64,000 bases of DNA, taken from Hyphomicrobiales bacterium. Its GTDB lineage: Bacteria > Pseudomonadota > Alphaproteobacteria > Rhizobiales > Rhizobiaceae. The position numbers and the translations under genes are program-made. The stretch lies in the NCBI GenBank assembly GCA_900465685.1, contig UEGR01000008.1:62001-126000 (forward strand). The letters are read 5' to 3'. This document shows, one piece after another, positions 37,752 through 46,138 of the stretch; positions within the stretch are counted from its first letter, which is position 1; the number at the start of each line of letters is the position of its first letter. The notes under the pieces were generated by a model. That model did not search any database and was not told where the DNA came from. It was given only the letters and a program-made list of their open reading frames with translations.

Positions 37752-38032
37752 CGGGAATTTCGTTCCCGTGTTCGCAAAAGTTGTGATTGCGCCAGCGAAT
37801 CCCGAAGAATCGAATGCAAAAGATTCTTGATTTGATTCATTTTTTTGCGCTTCGAACGTTGTAAGCGCGCATGGCCGACTCCATATTCGCGCAATACTGG
37901 ATTCGTACTTGCGGATATGTCCGTGTGGGAGGCGAAGCAGGTTACGGCTTCGGGGCGTAGGTTCACGCTTCAAATGTCGCAGCCATGTCATCATTTTTTG
38001 ATGCTTGTCTGAGAAGTTAGAGCATATAAATG

Positions 38033-38094
38033 TCTTGATCACCGGGTAATCAAATCTTGATCACAAACCCGTGCTGATCATTTGACATTATAAT
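38033..38094 (+). promoter_or_regulatory. dedA promoter region with 22-bp-spaced direct repeats
   Basis: TCTTGATCAC is present at 38033-38042 and 38055-38064 (22 bp apart), and TGATCA recurs at 38075-38080. A perfect TATAAT lies at 38089-38094, but the -35 position is AACCCG-like and does not match. This fits an activator-dependent promoter about 95 nt upstream of dedA. Confidence 0.5.
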
Positions 38095-38189
38095 CCGAGC
38101 AAGGCGCGTCATGCACCGGATAGCCTTTGCAGAGAAAACCGAGGCGGGTAAATCGCTTCAAGATCCGGTTCGCGGCATTTGAGGAAAGC

Positions 38190-38858
38190 ATGGAAAGCAT
38201 TATCAGCAATCTCGGGCATTTCATTTCCGATCATCGGGTATGGGCCGGGCCTATTGTTGGTGTCATTGCCTTCGGCGAATCTCTCGCGATCATCGGAATG
38301 TTCATTCCTGCCACCCCGATCATGATTGCCATTGGCGGCCTTGTCGGCGCCGGCATCATTGAGCCGCTGCCTGTCATCATCGGCGCCATCATCGGCGCGG
38401 TGATTGGCGATATCATCTCCTATTTCCTCGGCTGGTGGCTGGGCCGCAACATTATTCACAAATGGCCGCTGAACAAGCATCGCAGCGGCGTGGCGCGTGC
38501 GCGCCTGCTGTTCCGCCGCTATGGCTTTTCCGCCGTCTTCCTCGGTCGTTTTTTCGGGCCAGTGCGCTGCACGGTGCCGATGGTCGCCGGTATGATGTCG
38601 ATGGACCAGACACGCTTCCAGACCGCAAACGTGCTGTCCGCGCTGGTTTGGGCTCCCCTGATGTTCCTTCCTGGCTGGCTCGCCGGGCGTGGCGCAGGCA
38701 TTTTCGCCAAGATGGATAGCGATCACATGTTCTGGTTCGCCATCGGCATCACAGTGCTGACGCTGATCTTCACCGTTATCGGTGTTCGCTTCTTCAAGGC
38801 GCGCCCCCCGCGCCGTGAGCGTAAATCGCGGCGCGTACAGGTGTCGCCCGCCGAATAA
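38190..38858 (+). CDS. DedA-family membrane protein
   Basis: 222-aa inner-membrane protein of the DedA/SNARE-associated/VTT family. Several proteins of this family are now linked to recycling of undecaprenyl phosphate or lipid scrambling. Landmarks are the early acidic helix GVIAFGESLAIIGMFIPATP, the re-entrant AIIGAVIGDIISYFLGWWLGR and the second conserved block FGFSAVFLGRFFGPVRCTVPMVAGM (here beginning RYGF). The C terminus is Arg-rich. ATG 38190 has GAGGAAA directly upstream; the frame extends back to 38127 without support. Confidence 0.9.
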   Translation: MESIISNLGHFISDHRVWAGPIVGVIAFGESLAIIGMFIPATPIMIAIGGLVGAGIIEPLPVIIGAIIGAVIGDIISYFLGWWLGRNIIHKWPLNKHRSGVARARLLFRRYGFSAVFLGRFFGPVRCTVPMVAGMMSMDQTRFQTANVLSALVWAPLMFLPGWLAGRGAGIFAKMDSDHMFWFAIGITVLTLIFTVIGVRFFKARPPRRERKSRRVQVSPAE

Positions 38859-39346
38859 GGGAATAAGGCGGACGCACTTGCCTGATCGGTGATCGTCTGC
38901 ATAATAAGGCAACGCTGGCAATTGGTCGTATGATTGTGCCTGTCAGCCTGCTGAATATATTGCGAACAACAATCGTATGTTTCGTATAGCAATTGGTGCC
39001 CGAGGTCGGCGATAACGCCGATACAGCGCCCTACAAAAGGTTCATCGCGCTTAATGCCCGACGACAGTTCTGACGATTCGTCTTACCGAAGTACCGGTTC
39101 CCTCGCGGGAACCTGTCGCTTCATAGGCTTAAAGCCTGTCTCCGCCGCCTGTGGATTTTTTCGGCTGGATCGCAATTTCGCGTTCCGGCCTGAAAGTGTT
39201 TGCACCGGCTTTTCTGAATTCCGTTCTTTCTGACCCGCTTGGGGTGCTGTCATTGTGATTCAAGACGGCGCTCTAAGCTTCTGTTTATTCTCACATCTCT
39301 CCCGGAAATAGTCTTCCGGGATGTGCTTTAAAGGAGCCGACATATC
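38859..39346 (+). other. 488-nt gap before terC with several hairpins
   Basis: No gene seen. Perfect hairpins are at 39006-39021 (TCGGCG/CGCCGA), 39072-39082 (GACG/CGTC), 39096-39113 (GGTTCCC/GGGAACC, loop TCGC), 39125-39137 (AGGC/GCCT) and 39301-39320 (CCCGGAA/TTCCGGG). CGACA (39062-39066) can pair with TGTCG (39114-39118), closing a three-way junction. A T6 run follows at about 39155. This may be a structured mRNA leader or a separate RNA; the known Mn-responsive yybP-ykoY consensus is not recognisable. Confidence 0.5.
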
Positions 39347-40915
39347 ATGGACTGGTCCATGGACTGGATTGCCGACCCCAATGCCTGGATAGGTTTGGTG
39401 ACATTGGTGGTGCTTGAGATTGTTCTCGGCATCGACAATCTCGTCTTTATCGCCATTCTGGCCGATAAGCTGCCGCCGCATCAGCGTAACCGCGCACGCG
39501 TCATCGGTCTTGCCCTTGCGCTTCTCATGCGCCTTGTCCTGCTTGCCTCGATCTCATGGATCGTGACGCTGCGCGAACCTTTGATCGAAGTGATGGATAT
39601 GTCGTTCTCCGGACGCGATATCATCATGCTGATCGGCGGTCTGTTCCTGCTGGCCAAGGGCACGATGGAACTGCATGAACGCCTGGAAGGCGCGCATGGT
39701 GCGAAAAGCTCTCGCGTGGTCCATGCGGTGTTCTGGCAGGTCATTGTCCAGATTGTCGTCCTTGACGCGGTTTTCTCGCTCGATAGCGTGATTACGGCTG
39801 TCGGTATGGTTCAGCACCTGCCCGTGATGATGATCGCCGTCATTATCGCAATCGGCGTCATGATGCTGGCTTCCAAGCCACTGATGGATTTCGTCAACAA
39901 GCATCCGACGGTGGTTATCCTCTGCCTTGGCTTCCTGATGATGATCGGTTTCAGCCTCGTGGTGGAAGGCTTTGGCTTCCATATTCCGAAGGGCTATCTC
40001 TACGCGGCTATCGGCTTCTCGGTGCTTATCGAAGCGGCCAATCAGATGTCGCGGCGCAATCGTGAGAAGCTGGTCACGACCAACGATCTGCGCGAGCGGA
40101 CGGCAGGCGCGGTTCTGCGCCTGCTCGGCGGCGGGCGTGGCGAGAACCCGCTTTCAGATACGGTTGACGTGATTGCGCAGCAGACCGCCGCCAATGACGT
40201 CTTCCTTCCTGAAGAAAAGGAAATGATCCGCGGTGTTCTGGATCTGGCGGATCGCCCGGTACGCTCGATCATGTCGCCGCGCAATGAAGTCGAGTGGCTC
40301 GATATCGATGAAAGCGAAGAGGAATTGCACGAAGCGATTCGCAAGCTCTCGCATTCGCGTGTTGTGGTTGCCCGCCGTCAGGTCGATGAGTTTGTCGGCG
40401 TGGCTTCGGTCCGCGATCTGTTGCTCGACATGACCGACAAAAAGTCCATCAACTGGGATCAGGTCGTCAAGCAGCCGCTCGTTGTGCATGAAAGCGCCAA
40501 TGTGCTGCGTGTGATGGAACAACTGCGTGTTTCGCCGGTCCAGCTCGCTGTCGTGGTCGATGAGCACGGCTCATTCGAAGGCGTTGTCACGCCGACGGAC
40601 GTTCTTGAAGCCATCGCTGGCGAATTCCCTGATGAGGACGAAGAAGCATCTGTCGCCGAATCGGACGGGCAGGGCGGTTATATCGTCGATGGCTTTGTCG
40701 ATATTCGTCGCCTGAGTGGTCTGCTGGAGCGCGATCTGGTCGATGATAGCGATCGCTATACGACGCTGGCCGGTTATGTGCTCTGGCATCTTGGCCACCT
40801 GCCGTTAGGAGGCGAGAGCTTCACTGCGGACGGCTTCGAGTTCAGGATTGACGCTATGAAGGGGCGCAATGTGGACAAGGTCCATATCAAGCCCGTCAAC
40901 GACTACGAGGTCTAA
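39347..40915 (+). CDS. TerC-family membrane protein with CBS and CorC/HlyC domains
   Basis: 522-aa protein. An N-terminal TerC domain (~1-235, seven helices) has acidic intramembrane motifs [16 protein letters not shown] and [19 protein letters not shown] pair of CBS domains (~300-425) and a C-terminal CorC/transporter-associated domain (~440-520) follow. The architecture is that of E. coli YoaE/YegH. TerC relatives export metal ions such as Mn(II) during protein secretion or detoxification; which ion applies here is unknown. ATG 39347 has AAGGAG about 10 nt upstream. The long upstream gap is rich in hairpins. Confidence 0.9.
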   Translation: MDWSMDWIADPNAWIGLVTLVVLEIVLGIDNLVFIAILADKLPPHQRNRARVIGLALALLMRLVLLASISWIVTLREPLIEVMDMSFSGRDIIMLIGGLFLLAKGTMELHERLEGAHGAKSSRVVHAVFWQVIVQIVVLDAVFSLDSVITAVGMVQHLPVMMIAVIIAIGVMMLASKPLMDFVNKHPTVVILCLGFLMMIGFSLVVEGFGFHIPKGYLYAAIGFSVLIEAANQMSRRNREKLVTTNDLRERTAGAVLRLLGGGRGENPLSDTVDVIAQQTAANDVFLPEEKEMIRGVLDLADRPVRSIMSPRNEVEWLDIDESEEELHEAIRKLSHSRVVVARRQVDEFVGVASVRDLLLDMTDKKSINWDQVVKQPLVVHESANVLRVMEQLRVSPVQLAVVVDEHGSFEGVVTPTDVLEAIAGEFPDEDEEASVAESDGQGGYIVDGFVDIRRLSGLLERDLVDDSDRYTTLAGYVLWHLGHLPLGGESFTADGFEFRIDAMKGRNVDKVHIKPVNDYEV

Positions 40916-41131
40916 AGCGGTATGATTTTGCGGGCGGCGGCCTGTCGCTCGCAAAATATTTCATCCTGTTAACTCCGATAAAATGAGTAGGTTATTGACT
41001 TCTGCGTAGAAGCCTTCAAAATTAACACATCGTTCATTGTTGCGGCGAAAGCGTGTCTGAAAACAGGACGTGCTTTGAGGGCGACGATGTAGAGATGGGG
41101 ACGCGATAACGCGGACAGGAGGCCTGGTTTG
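40916..41131. other. Gap between terC and the 61-aa gene
   Basis: It contains a loose hairpin (ATTTTGCG 40925-40932 with CGCAAAAT 40950-40957) that may terminate terC, then about 140 nt with no clear feature before the AGGAGG of the next small gene. Confidence 0.45.
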
Positions 41132-41317
41132 ATGCGAAACTTGCAGGTGCTGACCACCGGACTGAAAAACGCCTTCTTGGGCATTCCCGCGTTTTTGGCG
41201 CAGCCTTGGCGGGAAATGAAACTGAGCGCTGAGGAAATCGCAGCGCGTCGACGCAGCCGGCTTGAGCGAAGTGAGCATAATTTTCTGTGGTGCTGGCAGC
41301 ATCGCGGTTTCTGGTAA
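41132..41317 (+). CDS. Small protein of unknown function (61 aa)
   Basis: Short open frame with a near-perfect ribosome site (AGGAGG at 41117-41122, 9 nt before ATG 41132) and a rho-independent terminator 24 nt after its stop, so it looks like a complete small gene. The product is basic, with an amphipathic N-terminal half (LTTGLKNAFLGIPAFL), a charged helix (LSAEEIAARRRSRLERSE) and an aromatic end with three Trp (NFLWCWQHRGFW). Third codon positions are GC-rich, as in neighbouring genes. The arrangement recalls DUF1127-like small proteins, but I do not recognise a family. Confidence 0.55.
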   Translation: MRNLQVLTTGLKNAFLGIPAFLAQPWREMKLSAEEIAARRRSRLERSEHNFLWCWQHRGFW

Positions 41318-41340
41318 GGTTTTACGCAGAAAAAAATCAG

Positions 41341-41369
41341 GGCCGGAGGCGAAAGTCTCCGGCCTTTTT
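41341..41369 (+). terminator. Rho-independent terminator after the 61-aa gene
   Basis: GGCCGGAG (41341-41348) pairs with CTCCGGCC (41357-41364) around an 8-nt loop containing GCGAAAG, followed by TTTTT. Confidence 0.88.
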
Positions 41370-41467
41370 GTTTTCTCATTTCTGATTGCGGATGTTTTAG
41401 GGAATATTTTTCTACCTCGCATATGCCGCTTGGGCGCATGTTCCAAGGAGTTGCTCGAAAGTAGTTT

Positions 41468-41488
41468 AATCATTTAAATCAATGATTT
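41468..41488. promoter_or_regulatory. Inverted repeats upstream of the sulfate transport genes
   Basis: AATCATT (41468-41474) and AATGATT (41481-41487) are exact complements separated by 6 nt, and AAATCAATGATTT (41476-41488) is itself a 13-nt palindrome. It lies about 100 nt before the binding-protein start and is a candidate operator or promoter element; the regulator is unknown. Confidence 0.4.
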
Positions 41489-41583
41489 AGGTTGATTTTG
41501 AACCATCATTCGATAGGTTTTCTTTCCAAGTTCAATCGTCTGTATGAACGCTTTGCAGGTGCAGGGCGGTGGGGATGTGTCTA

Positions 41584-42588
41584 ATGCGGAAAATTTTTCT
41601 CTATGCGGCTGTGGCGCTCGGACTGGGTGCAGCACCAGTTAAGGCTGAAGAGCCGAAGGAAATCCTGAACGTTTCCTATGATATCGCTCGGGAACTCTAC
41701 GAGCAGGTCAACAAGGCGTTCATCGCGGACTGGAAGGCGAAGACCGGCGAAGAGCTGACCGTCAACCAGTCGCATGCCGGTTCTTCCAAACAGGCCCGCT
41801 CAATTCTCGAAGGTCTTGAAGCCGATGTGGTGACCTTCAATCAGGTGACCGACGTGCAGGTTCTGCACGACAAGGGCAATCTGATCCCGGCTGACTGGCA
41901 GAAGCGTCTGCCGAACAATTCGTCGCCTTATTATTCCTTCCCGGCATTTCTGGTGCGCGCTGGCAACCCGAAGAATATCAAGAACTGGGATGATCTCGCC
42001 CGCGACGATGTGAAGGTTGTCTTCCCGAATCCGAAGACCTCGGGCAATGCGCGCTATACCTATCTGGCGGCGACGGCCTATGCGAAGGAAGCGTTTAATA
42101 ACGACGACGCCAAGGTGCGCGAATTTGTCGGCAAGATCTTCAAGAATGTGCCGGTCTTCGACACCGGCGGTCGCGGCGCAACGACCACCTTTGCGGAACG
42201 CGGTATCGGCGACGTGCTGGTCACTTTCGAGGCCGAAACCCGTGGCACGCAGAAGCAACTGGGCGCAGACAAATATGACGTCGTCGTTCCGCAGGTCAGC
42301 TTGCTTGCCGAATTCCCGGTCACGGTCGTCGACAAGGTCGTGGACAAGCGTGGCTCGCGCAAGATCGCTGAAGCCTATCTGAACTATCTTTATGCACCGG
42401 AAGGTCAGGAGATTCTCGCTCAGAACTTCAACCGCGTGCATGACAAGGCGGTCATCGAAAAGCACAAGGATATCTATCCGGATGTGCGTCTCGTGACGGT
42501 TGAGGATGTGTTCGGCGGCTGGGACAAGTTGCAGAAAGAGCATTTTGCCGAAGGCGGCGTACTTGATCAGCTCTTCACCAAGAAGTAA
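41584..42588 (+). CDS. sbp: Sulfate/thiosulfate ABC transporter periplasmic binding protein
   Basis: 334-aa periplasmic protein with a signal peptide (RKIFLYAAVALGLGAAPVKA). Strong family matches are EILNVSYDIARELYEQVN, the anion-binding VNQSHAGSSKQARSILEG, ADVVTFNQVTDVQVL and FDTGGRGATTTFAERGIGDVL. ATG 41584 is preferred: GGTGGGGA ends 10 nt upstream, and earlier in-frame starts (GTG 41569, ATG 41575) fall in or right after that site. It is followed by cysT and cysW. Sbp and CysP cannot be told apart with certainty by eye. Confidence 0.92.
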   Translation: MRKIFLYAAVALGLGAAPVKAEEPKEILNVSYDIARELYEQVNKAFIADWKAKTGEELTVNQSHAGSSKQARSILEGLEADVVTFNQVTDVQVLHDKGNLIPADWQKRLPNNSSPYYSFPAFLVRAGNPKNIKNWDDLARDDVKVVFPNPKTSGNARYTYLAATAYAKEAFNNDDAKVREFVGKIFKNVPVFDTGGRGATTTFAERGIGDVLVTFEAETRGTQKQLGADKYDVVVPQVSLLAEFPVTVVDKVVDKRGSRKIAEAYLNYLYAPEGQEILAQNFNRVHDKAVIEKHKDIYPDVRLVTVEDVFGGWDKLQKEHFAEGGVLDQLFTKK

Positions 42589-42608
42589 GCGGTAATTAAG
42601 CTGGTACA

Positions 42609-42636
42609 CAGGAGCGTGCGGCGACGCGCGCTCCTG
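42609..42636 (+). promoter_or_regulatory. Intercistronic hairpin between sbp and cysT
   Basis: CAGGAGCG (42609-42616) pairs with CGCTCCTG (42629-42636). It starts 21 nt after the sbp stop and lacks a T tract, so it probably stabilises the binding-protein mRNA or attenuates permease expression. Confidence 0.5.
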
Positions 42637-42656
42637 CCGTTATATGGAATAATTCA

Positions 42657-43493
42657 GTGTCGCTTCTCAGCATGAAACGCAATTCGGTACTGCCGGGGTT
42701 CGGTTTGACCCTCGGCAGTACCTTGTTTTATATGACGGTCATCGTGGCTTTGCCATTGCTCGCCATGATCATGAAAACAGCGAGCCTCGGCTGGAGCGAC
42801 TTCTGGTCCATCGTCACCTCTGACCGTGCACTGGCCACCTATCGCATCACGCTCGGCACGGCTGCACTTGCGACCGTATTCAACGGTCTGTTTGGCCTGC
42901 TGTTGGCATGGGTGCTGGCGCGGTATGAGTTTCCCGGCAAGCGCCTGATGGATGCTGCCGTCGACCTGCCTTTCGCGCTGCCCACGGCCATTGCGGGTCT
43001 CGCACTGGTGACGGTCTTTGCGCAGAACGGCTGGTTCGGCCAGTTTCTGGAACCGCTCGGCATCAAGGTCGCCTATGCGCCGCTCGGCATTTCCATCGCC
43101 ATGGCTTTTACCAGCATTCCCTTCGTCATCCGCACGGTACAGCCCGTGCTGGAAGATATGAATGCTGATGTGGAAGAGGCCGCGCGCAGCCTCGGCGCGA
43201 AGCCCTGGCAGATTTTCGCCTATATCGTCTGGCCGACGATCTTCCCGGCCTTTCTCGCGGGCGCATCGCTGTCCTTTGCACGCAGCCTCGGCGAGTTCGG
43301 CTCCATTGTTTTCATTTCCGGCAATCTTCCATTCGAGACAGAAGTGACATCGCTTCTGATTTTCATTCGGCTTGACGAATATGATTATCCAGCCGCAGCA
43401 GCGCTGGCCTTCGTCATGCTGGTCGCAGCATTTCTGATGCTGCTTATCACCAATCTCATTCAGGCAAGGCAGCTTCGTTATGCAGAGCGCTAA
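42657..43493 (+). CDS. cysT: Sulfate ABC transporter permease CysT (CysU)
   Basis: 278-aa inner-membrane permease with about six helices. The cytoplasmic EAA loop that docks the ATPase is EEAARSLGAKPWQIFAYIVWPTIFPA. Also typical are LPFALPTAIAGLALVTVF and SFARSLGEFGSIVFISGNLPF. The likely start is GTG 42657; ATG 42672 (MKRNSVLPGFGL) is an alternative five codons later, and neither has a strong ribosome site. It overlaps cysW by 14 nt. Confidence 0.92.
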   Translation: MSLLSMKRNSVLPGFGLTLGSTLFYMTVIVALPLLAMIMKTASLGWSDFWSIVTSDRALATYRITLGTAALATVFNGLFGLLLAWVLARYEFPGKRLMDAAVDLPFALPTAIAGLALVTVFAQNGWFGQFLEPLGIKVAYAPLGISIAMAFTSIPFVIRTVQPVLEDMNADVEEAARSLGAKPWQIFAYIVWPTIFPAFLAGASLSFARSLGEFGSIVFISGNLPFETEVTSLLIFIRLDEYDYPAAAALAFVMLVAAFLMLLITNLIQARQLRYAER

Positions 43494-44304
43494 TCTGGCA
43501 CGCAACGCGCCGGGGCCGGTTCGCAGCCTGTTGATCTGGCTCGCCGCCGTCCTGTCGGTTTTGTGCATCGGTGTGCCGCTGGCGATCATCTTCACCTATG
43601 CATTCAGCAAGGGCGTGGGCGCGTTCTTTGGCGAAATCCTCAAGCCCGATACGCTGCATGCGATCTGGCTGACGGTGCTGGTCGCAATCGTGGTCGTGCC
43701 GATCAATATGGCGTTTGGCGTCTGTGTCGCGTGGCTTGTGACGAAGTTTCGTTTTCCGGGGCGCAGGCTGCTGATTACCTTTGTCGAGATTCCCTTCTCG
43801 ATCTCACCAATTGTGGCGGGCGTGACCTATCTCTTCCTCTATGGCTCGCAGGGCCTGCTCGGGCCGCTGCTCGAAAGCTATGACCTCAAGATCATGTTCA
43901 CGGTCCCGGCGATTTTTCTGGTCAGCCTGTTCGTCACGTCGCCCTTCGTCGCACGCGAATTGATCCCGTTGATGGAAGTGCAAGGCAGCGATGAAGAAGA
44001 AGCGGCGATGACGCTCGGCGCCAATGGCTGGCAGACATTCTTCTATGTCACGCTGCCCAATATCAAATGGGCGCTGCTTTACGGTGCCGTTTTGTGTAAT
44101 GCCCGCGTGATGGGTGAATTCGGTGCCACGTCTGTCGTGTCCGGGGCCATTCGTGGCAAGACGAACACCTTGCCGTTGCAGGTGGAGCTTCTGTTCAACG
44201 ACTATAATGTCGCCGGAGCCTTCGCTGCGGCTTCCACACTCGCATTGATTGCTCTTCTGACGCTGGTGCTGAAATTCCTGCTGGAACGCAAGCAGCACGT
44301 TTAA
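43480..44304 (+). CDS. cysW: Sulfate ABC transporter permease CysW
   Basis: 274-aa partner permease of CysT with about six helices. Its EAA loop reads EEEAAMTLGANGWQTFFYVTLPNIKWAL; other typical parts are LPIVAGVTYLFLYG-like SPIVAGVTYLF and RVMGEFGATSVVSGAIRGKTNTLPL. It starts inside cysT (14-nt overlap), implying translational coupling. The usual fourth component, the CysA ATPase, does not follow: the next gene is on the opposite strand. The importer must use an ATPase encoded elsewhere. Confidence 0.93.
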   Translation: MQSANLARNAPGPVRSLLIWLAAVLSVLCIGVPLAIIFTYAFSKGVGAFFGEILKPDTLHAIWLTVLVAIVVVPINMAFGVCVAWLVTKFRFPGRRLLITFVEIPFSISPIVAGVTYLFLYGSQGLLGPLLESYDLKIMFTVPAIFLVSLFVTSPFVARELIPLMEVQGSDEEEAAMTLGANGWQTFFYVTLPNIKWALLYGAVLCNARVMGEFGATSVVSGAIRGKTNTLPLQVELLFNDYNVAGAFAAASTLALIALLTLVLKFLLERKQHV

Positions 44305-44341
44305 CGCCGTGCGCCTGGAAGGTCACACGGCGTTAAAATGA

Positions 44342-44920
44342 TCAGGCTGCCAGTTGTGCAGCCTGGGAGGGGAGGATTGCCTTTTGCGGCTCCCTTTGCA
44401 GGGATGAGGCGAGAATGACGCCTTCCGGCCAGCGGCTGAAACCGCTTGCGACATTGATGTGACCGGCATGGCCGATATCGACAAAGCCCGAGCCCCAGAC
44501 ATTCGCCAGAGCCTCTGCCTTGGCAAAGCGCATATATTCGTCGTTACGGCTGGCGACGACGATGGATGGGAAACCCAGCTCATGGCGCGGCAGTGGGGCG
44601 AAGCTCTGAAAACGGCTATCTCTGGAGGCCATGGTTTCCGCATCGGCAGGGGCAACGAGAAGCGCGCCTGCAACATGTGCGGCAGCCGGACGGCTTGCCA
44701 GATGAGCAACCAGCACACAGCCGAGGCTATGGGCAACCAGAACCGCACCGGGATTTTCGGCCAGTTTTGCTTCGAGCGCATGCATCCAGTCAGATAGCAC
44801 TGGATAATGCCAGTCGTCCTGTTCAACCAGTAATGCTGACGGATCGTCATGCAACCATTGGCGCTGCCAGTGGCCTGCTTCCGATCCCTTGAAACCGGGG
44901 ATGATAAGTGTCGCAGGCAT
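44342..44920 (-). CDS. RBBP9/YdeN-type alpha/beta hydrolase
   Basis: 192-aa serine hydrolase of the RBBP9/YdeN family (DUF1234-like). The catalytic triad is visible: nucleophile Ser in VLVAHSLGCVLVAH (~residue 65), Asp in ASRNDEYMRF and His in GHAGHINVASGF. The start ATLIIPGFKGSEAGHWQ carries the oxyanion-side G-F/W motif. No signal peptide, so it is cytoplasmic. The physiological ester or peptide substrate is unknown. AAGGAAAC lies upstream of the start on the minus strand. Confidence 0.87.
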   Translation of the reverse strand: MPATLIIPGFKGSEAGHWQRQWLHDDPSALLVEQDDWHYPVLSDWMHALEAKLAENPGAVLVAHSLGCVLVAHLASRPAAAHVAGALLVAPADAETMASRDSRFQSFAPLPRHELGFPSIVVASRNDEYMRFAKAEALANVWGSGFVDIGHAGHINVASGFSRWPEGVILASSLQREPQKAILPSQAAQLAA

Positions 44921-45108
44921 GCGTTGTTTCCTTTTCCGGCAATTGCAGCAAAAGCACGAAACGGCTTTGCTACAATTGCGACATCACAGAGATCAGAGCC
45001 TTGGGAGGGCTTTTACTGTTTCGCTTTTCGTTCCGATCTGAAAACGTCTTGCGAAGCAGTTTCCAAAATAGGCGCTGAAATCTGCTATTTTAAGGAAAAG
45101 GAATTCAA

Positions 45109-45146
45109 ATTCAGGCGGATAAGTGAAAATTATTCTCCGCCTGAAT
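45109..45146 (-). terminator. Hairpin downstream of the UPF0104 gene
   Basis: An 11-bp perfect inverted repeat (45109-45119 with 45136-45146) starts 6 nt beyond the minus-strand stop at 45152. Only a short T run follows, so termination strength is uncertain. Confidence 0.5.
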
Positions 45147-45151
45147 GAAAG

Positions 45152-46099
45152 TCACTTGTTGTGCTTTTCGTTCCAGCGCAGCAGGAACTGCGACTTCTCG
45201 AAAACCAGCACCACCACCAGCGACATGGCAAACGGGATCAGGAGATAGAGCAGGCGGAACACGATCAGTGCCGCCAGGACATCGGCCTGGTTCATATCCG
45301 GAAGGCCGGTCAGGAAAACCAGTTCAAGCACGCCAAGACCGCCCGGCGCATGCGAGATGAGTGCTGCCGAGAAGGAGACGAGGAAAATGCCGAGCACAAT
45401 CAGGAAGCCGGGATTACCTGCTTCCGGCAAGGCGAAATAGATGATGCCCGCGGCGCCGATCAGTTCGAGGGGCGCGACGACCAACTGCTGCACGACGACC
45501 GACATACGCGGATATTCAAGCCGGAATTTGCCGATCTGAAGCGGGCGCAATTGCATCCAACTGCCCAGGACATAAAGCAGGACGAAGGCCAGCATGATCA
45601 GGGCGATGACCATGGCAACGGTGGGTGTCAGGTCTTCGTTGAAGCGCATGAGAACATGCGGCTCCAGCAACAGGACCACGCTGGAGGTGATGATGACGCC
45701 GAGAATGAACGTAAACGAACAGAAGGCGATGAGGACGGCGATCTCGCTGCCCGGCATGCCTTGCGAGGAATAGGCGCGGTAGCGAACGACAGCGCCGGAG
45801 ACGACGGATGCACCGATATTGTGCGACAGGGCATAGGTGGTGAAGGAACAAAGCGCGATGAAAAGCCAGGAAATCTTGCGCCGGAGGTGGAGCAGCGCGA
45901 TCCGGTCGTAACCGGCAAGCGAGCTATAGGCGAGAAGGGCCGCCGCCGCTGCCAGTACCCAGTGATGCGCACGAATGGCGTAGAGGCTGTCCAGAACATC
46001 ATCGAGCGAAATGCTGCGAAGTTCACGATAGAGAAGCCAGGCTGAAACGCCGACGGCGCAGACACCGATGACTGGCCAGATATAATCCTTTGCTTTCAT
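45152..46099 (-). CDS. UPF0104 / lysylphosphatidylglycerol-flippase-like membrane protein
   Basis: 315-aa integral membrane protein with about eight helices, matching the UPF0104 / AglD / MprF flippase-domain family. The LSHNIGASVVSGAVVRYRAYSS region and SHAPGGLGVLELVFL near the C terminus are the conserved elements. It lacks the soluble aminoacyl-transferase domain of full MprF, so lipid lysylation is not predicted; a role in lipid flipping is a family-level inference. It lies 39 nt downstream of the KefB-type antiporter on the same strand and is probably co-transcribed. Confidence 0.82.
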   Translation of the reverse strand: MKAKDYIWPVIGVCAVGVSAWLLYRELRSISLDDVLDSLYAIRAHHWVLAAAAALLAYSSLAGYDRIALLHLRRKISWLFIALCSFTTYALSHNIGASVVSGAVVRYRAYSSQGMPGSEIAVLIAFCSFTFILGVIITSSVVLLLEPHVLMRFNEDLTPTVAMVIALIMLAFVLLYVLGSWMQLRPLQIGKFRLEYPRMSVVVQQLVVAPLELIGAAGIIYFALPEAGNPGFLIVLGIFLVSFSAALISHAPGGLGVLELVFLTGLPDMNQADVLAALIVFRLLYLLIPFAMSLVVVLVFEKSQFLLRWNEKHNK

Positions 46100-46138
46100 T
46101 AACCGATTACCGCCCCTTCAGCTCTCATCATGTTCCCC

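Noticed and set aside
38859..39346. Mn riboswitch (yybP-ykoY) before terC
   Set aside because: The conserved internal-loop sequences of that class are not visible; only unassigned hairpins are supported.
40961..41473. 170-codon minus-strand open frame
   Set aside because: Lies across the 61-aa gene and its terminator; no ribosome site or family resemblance.
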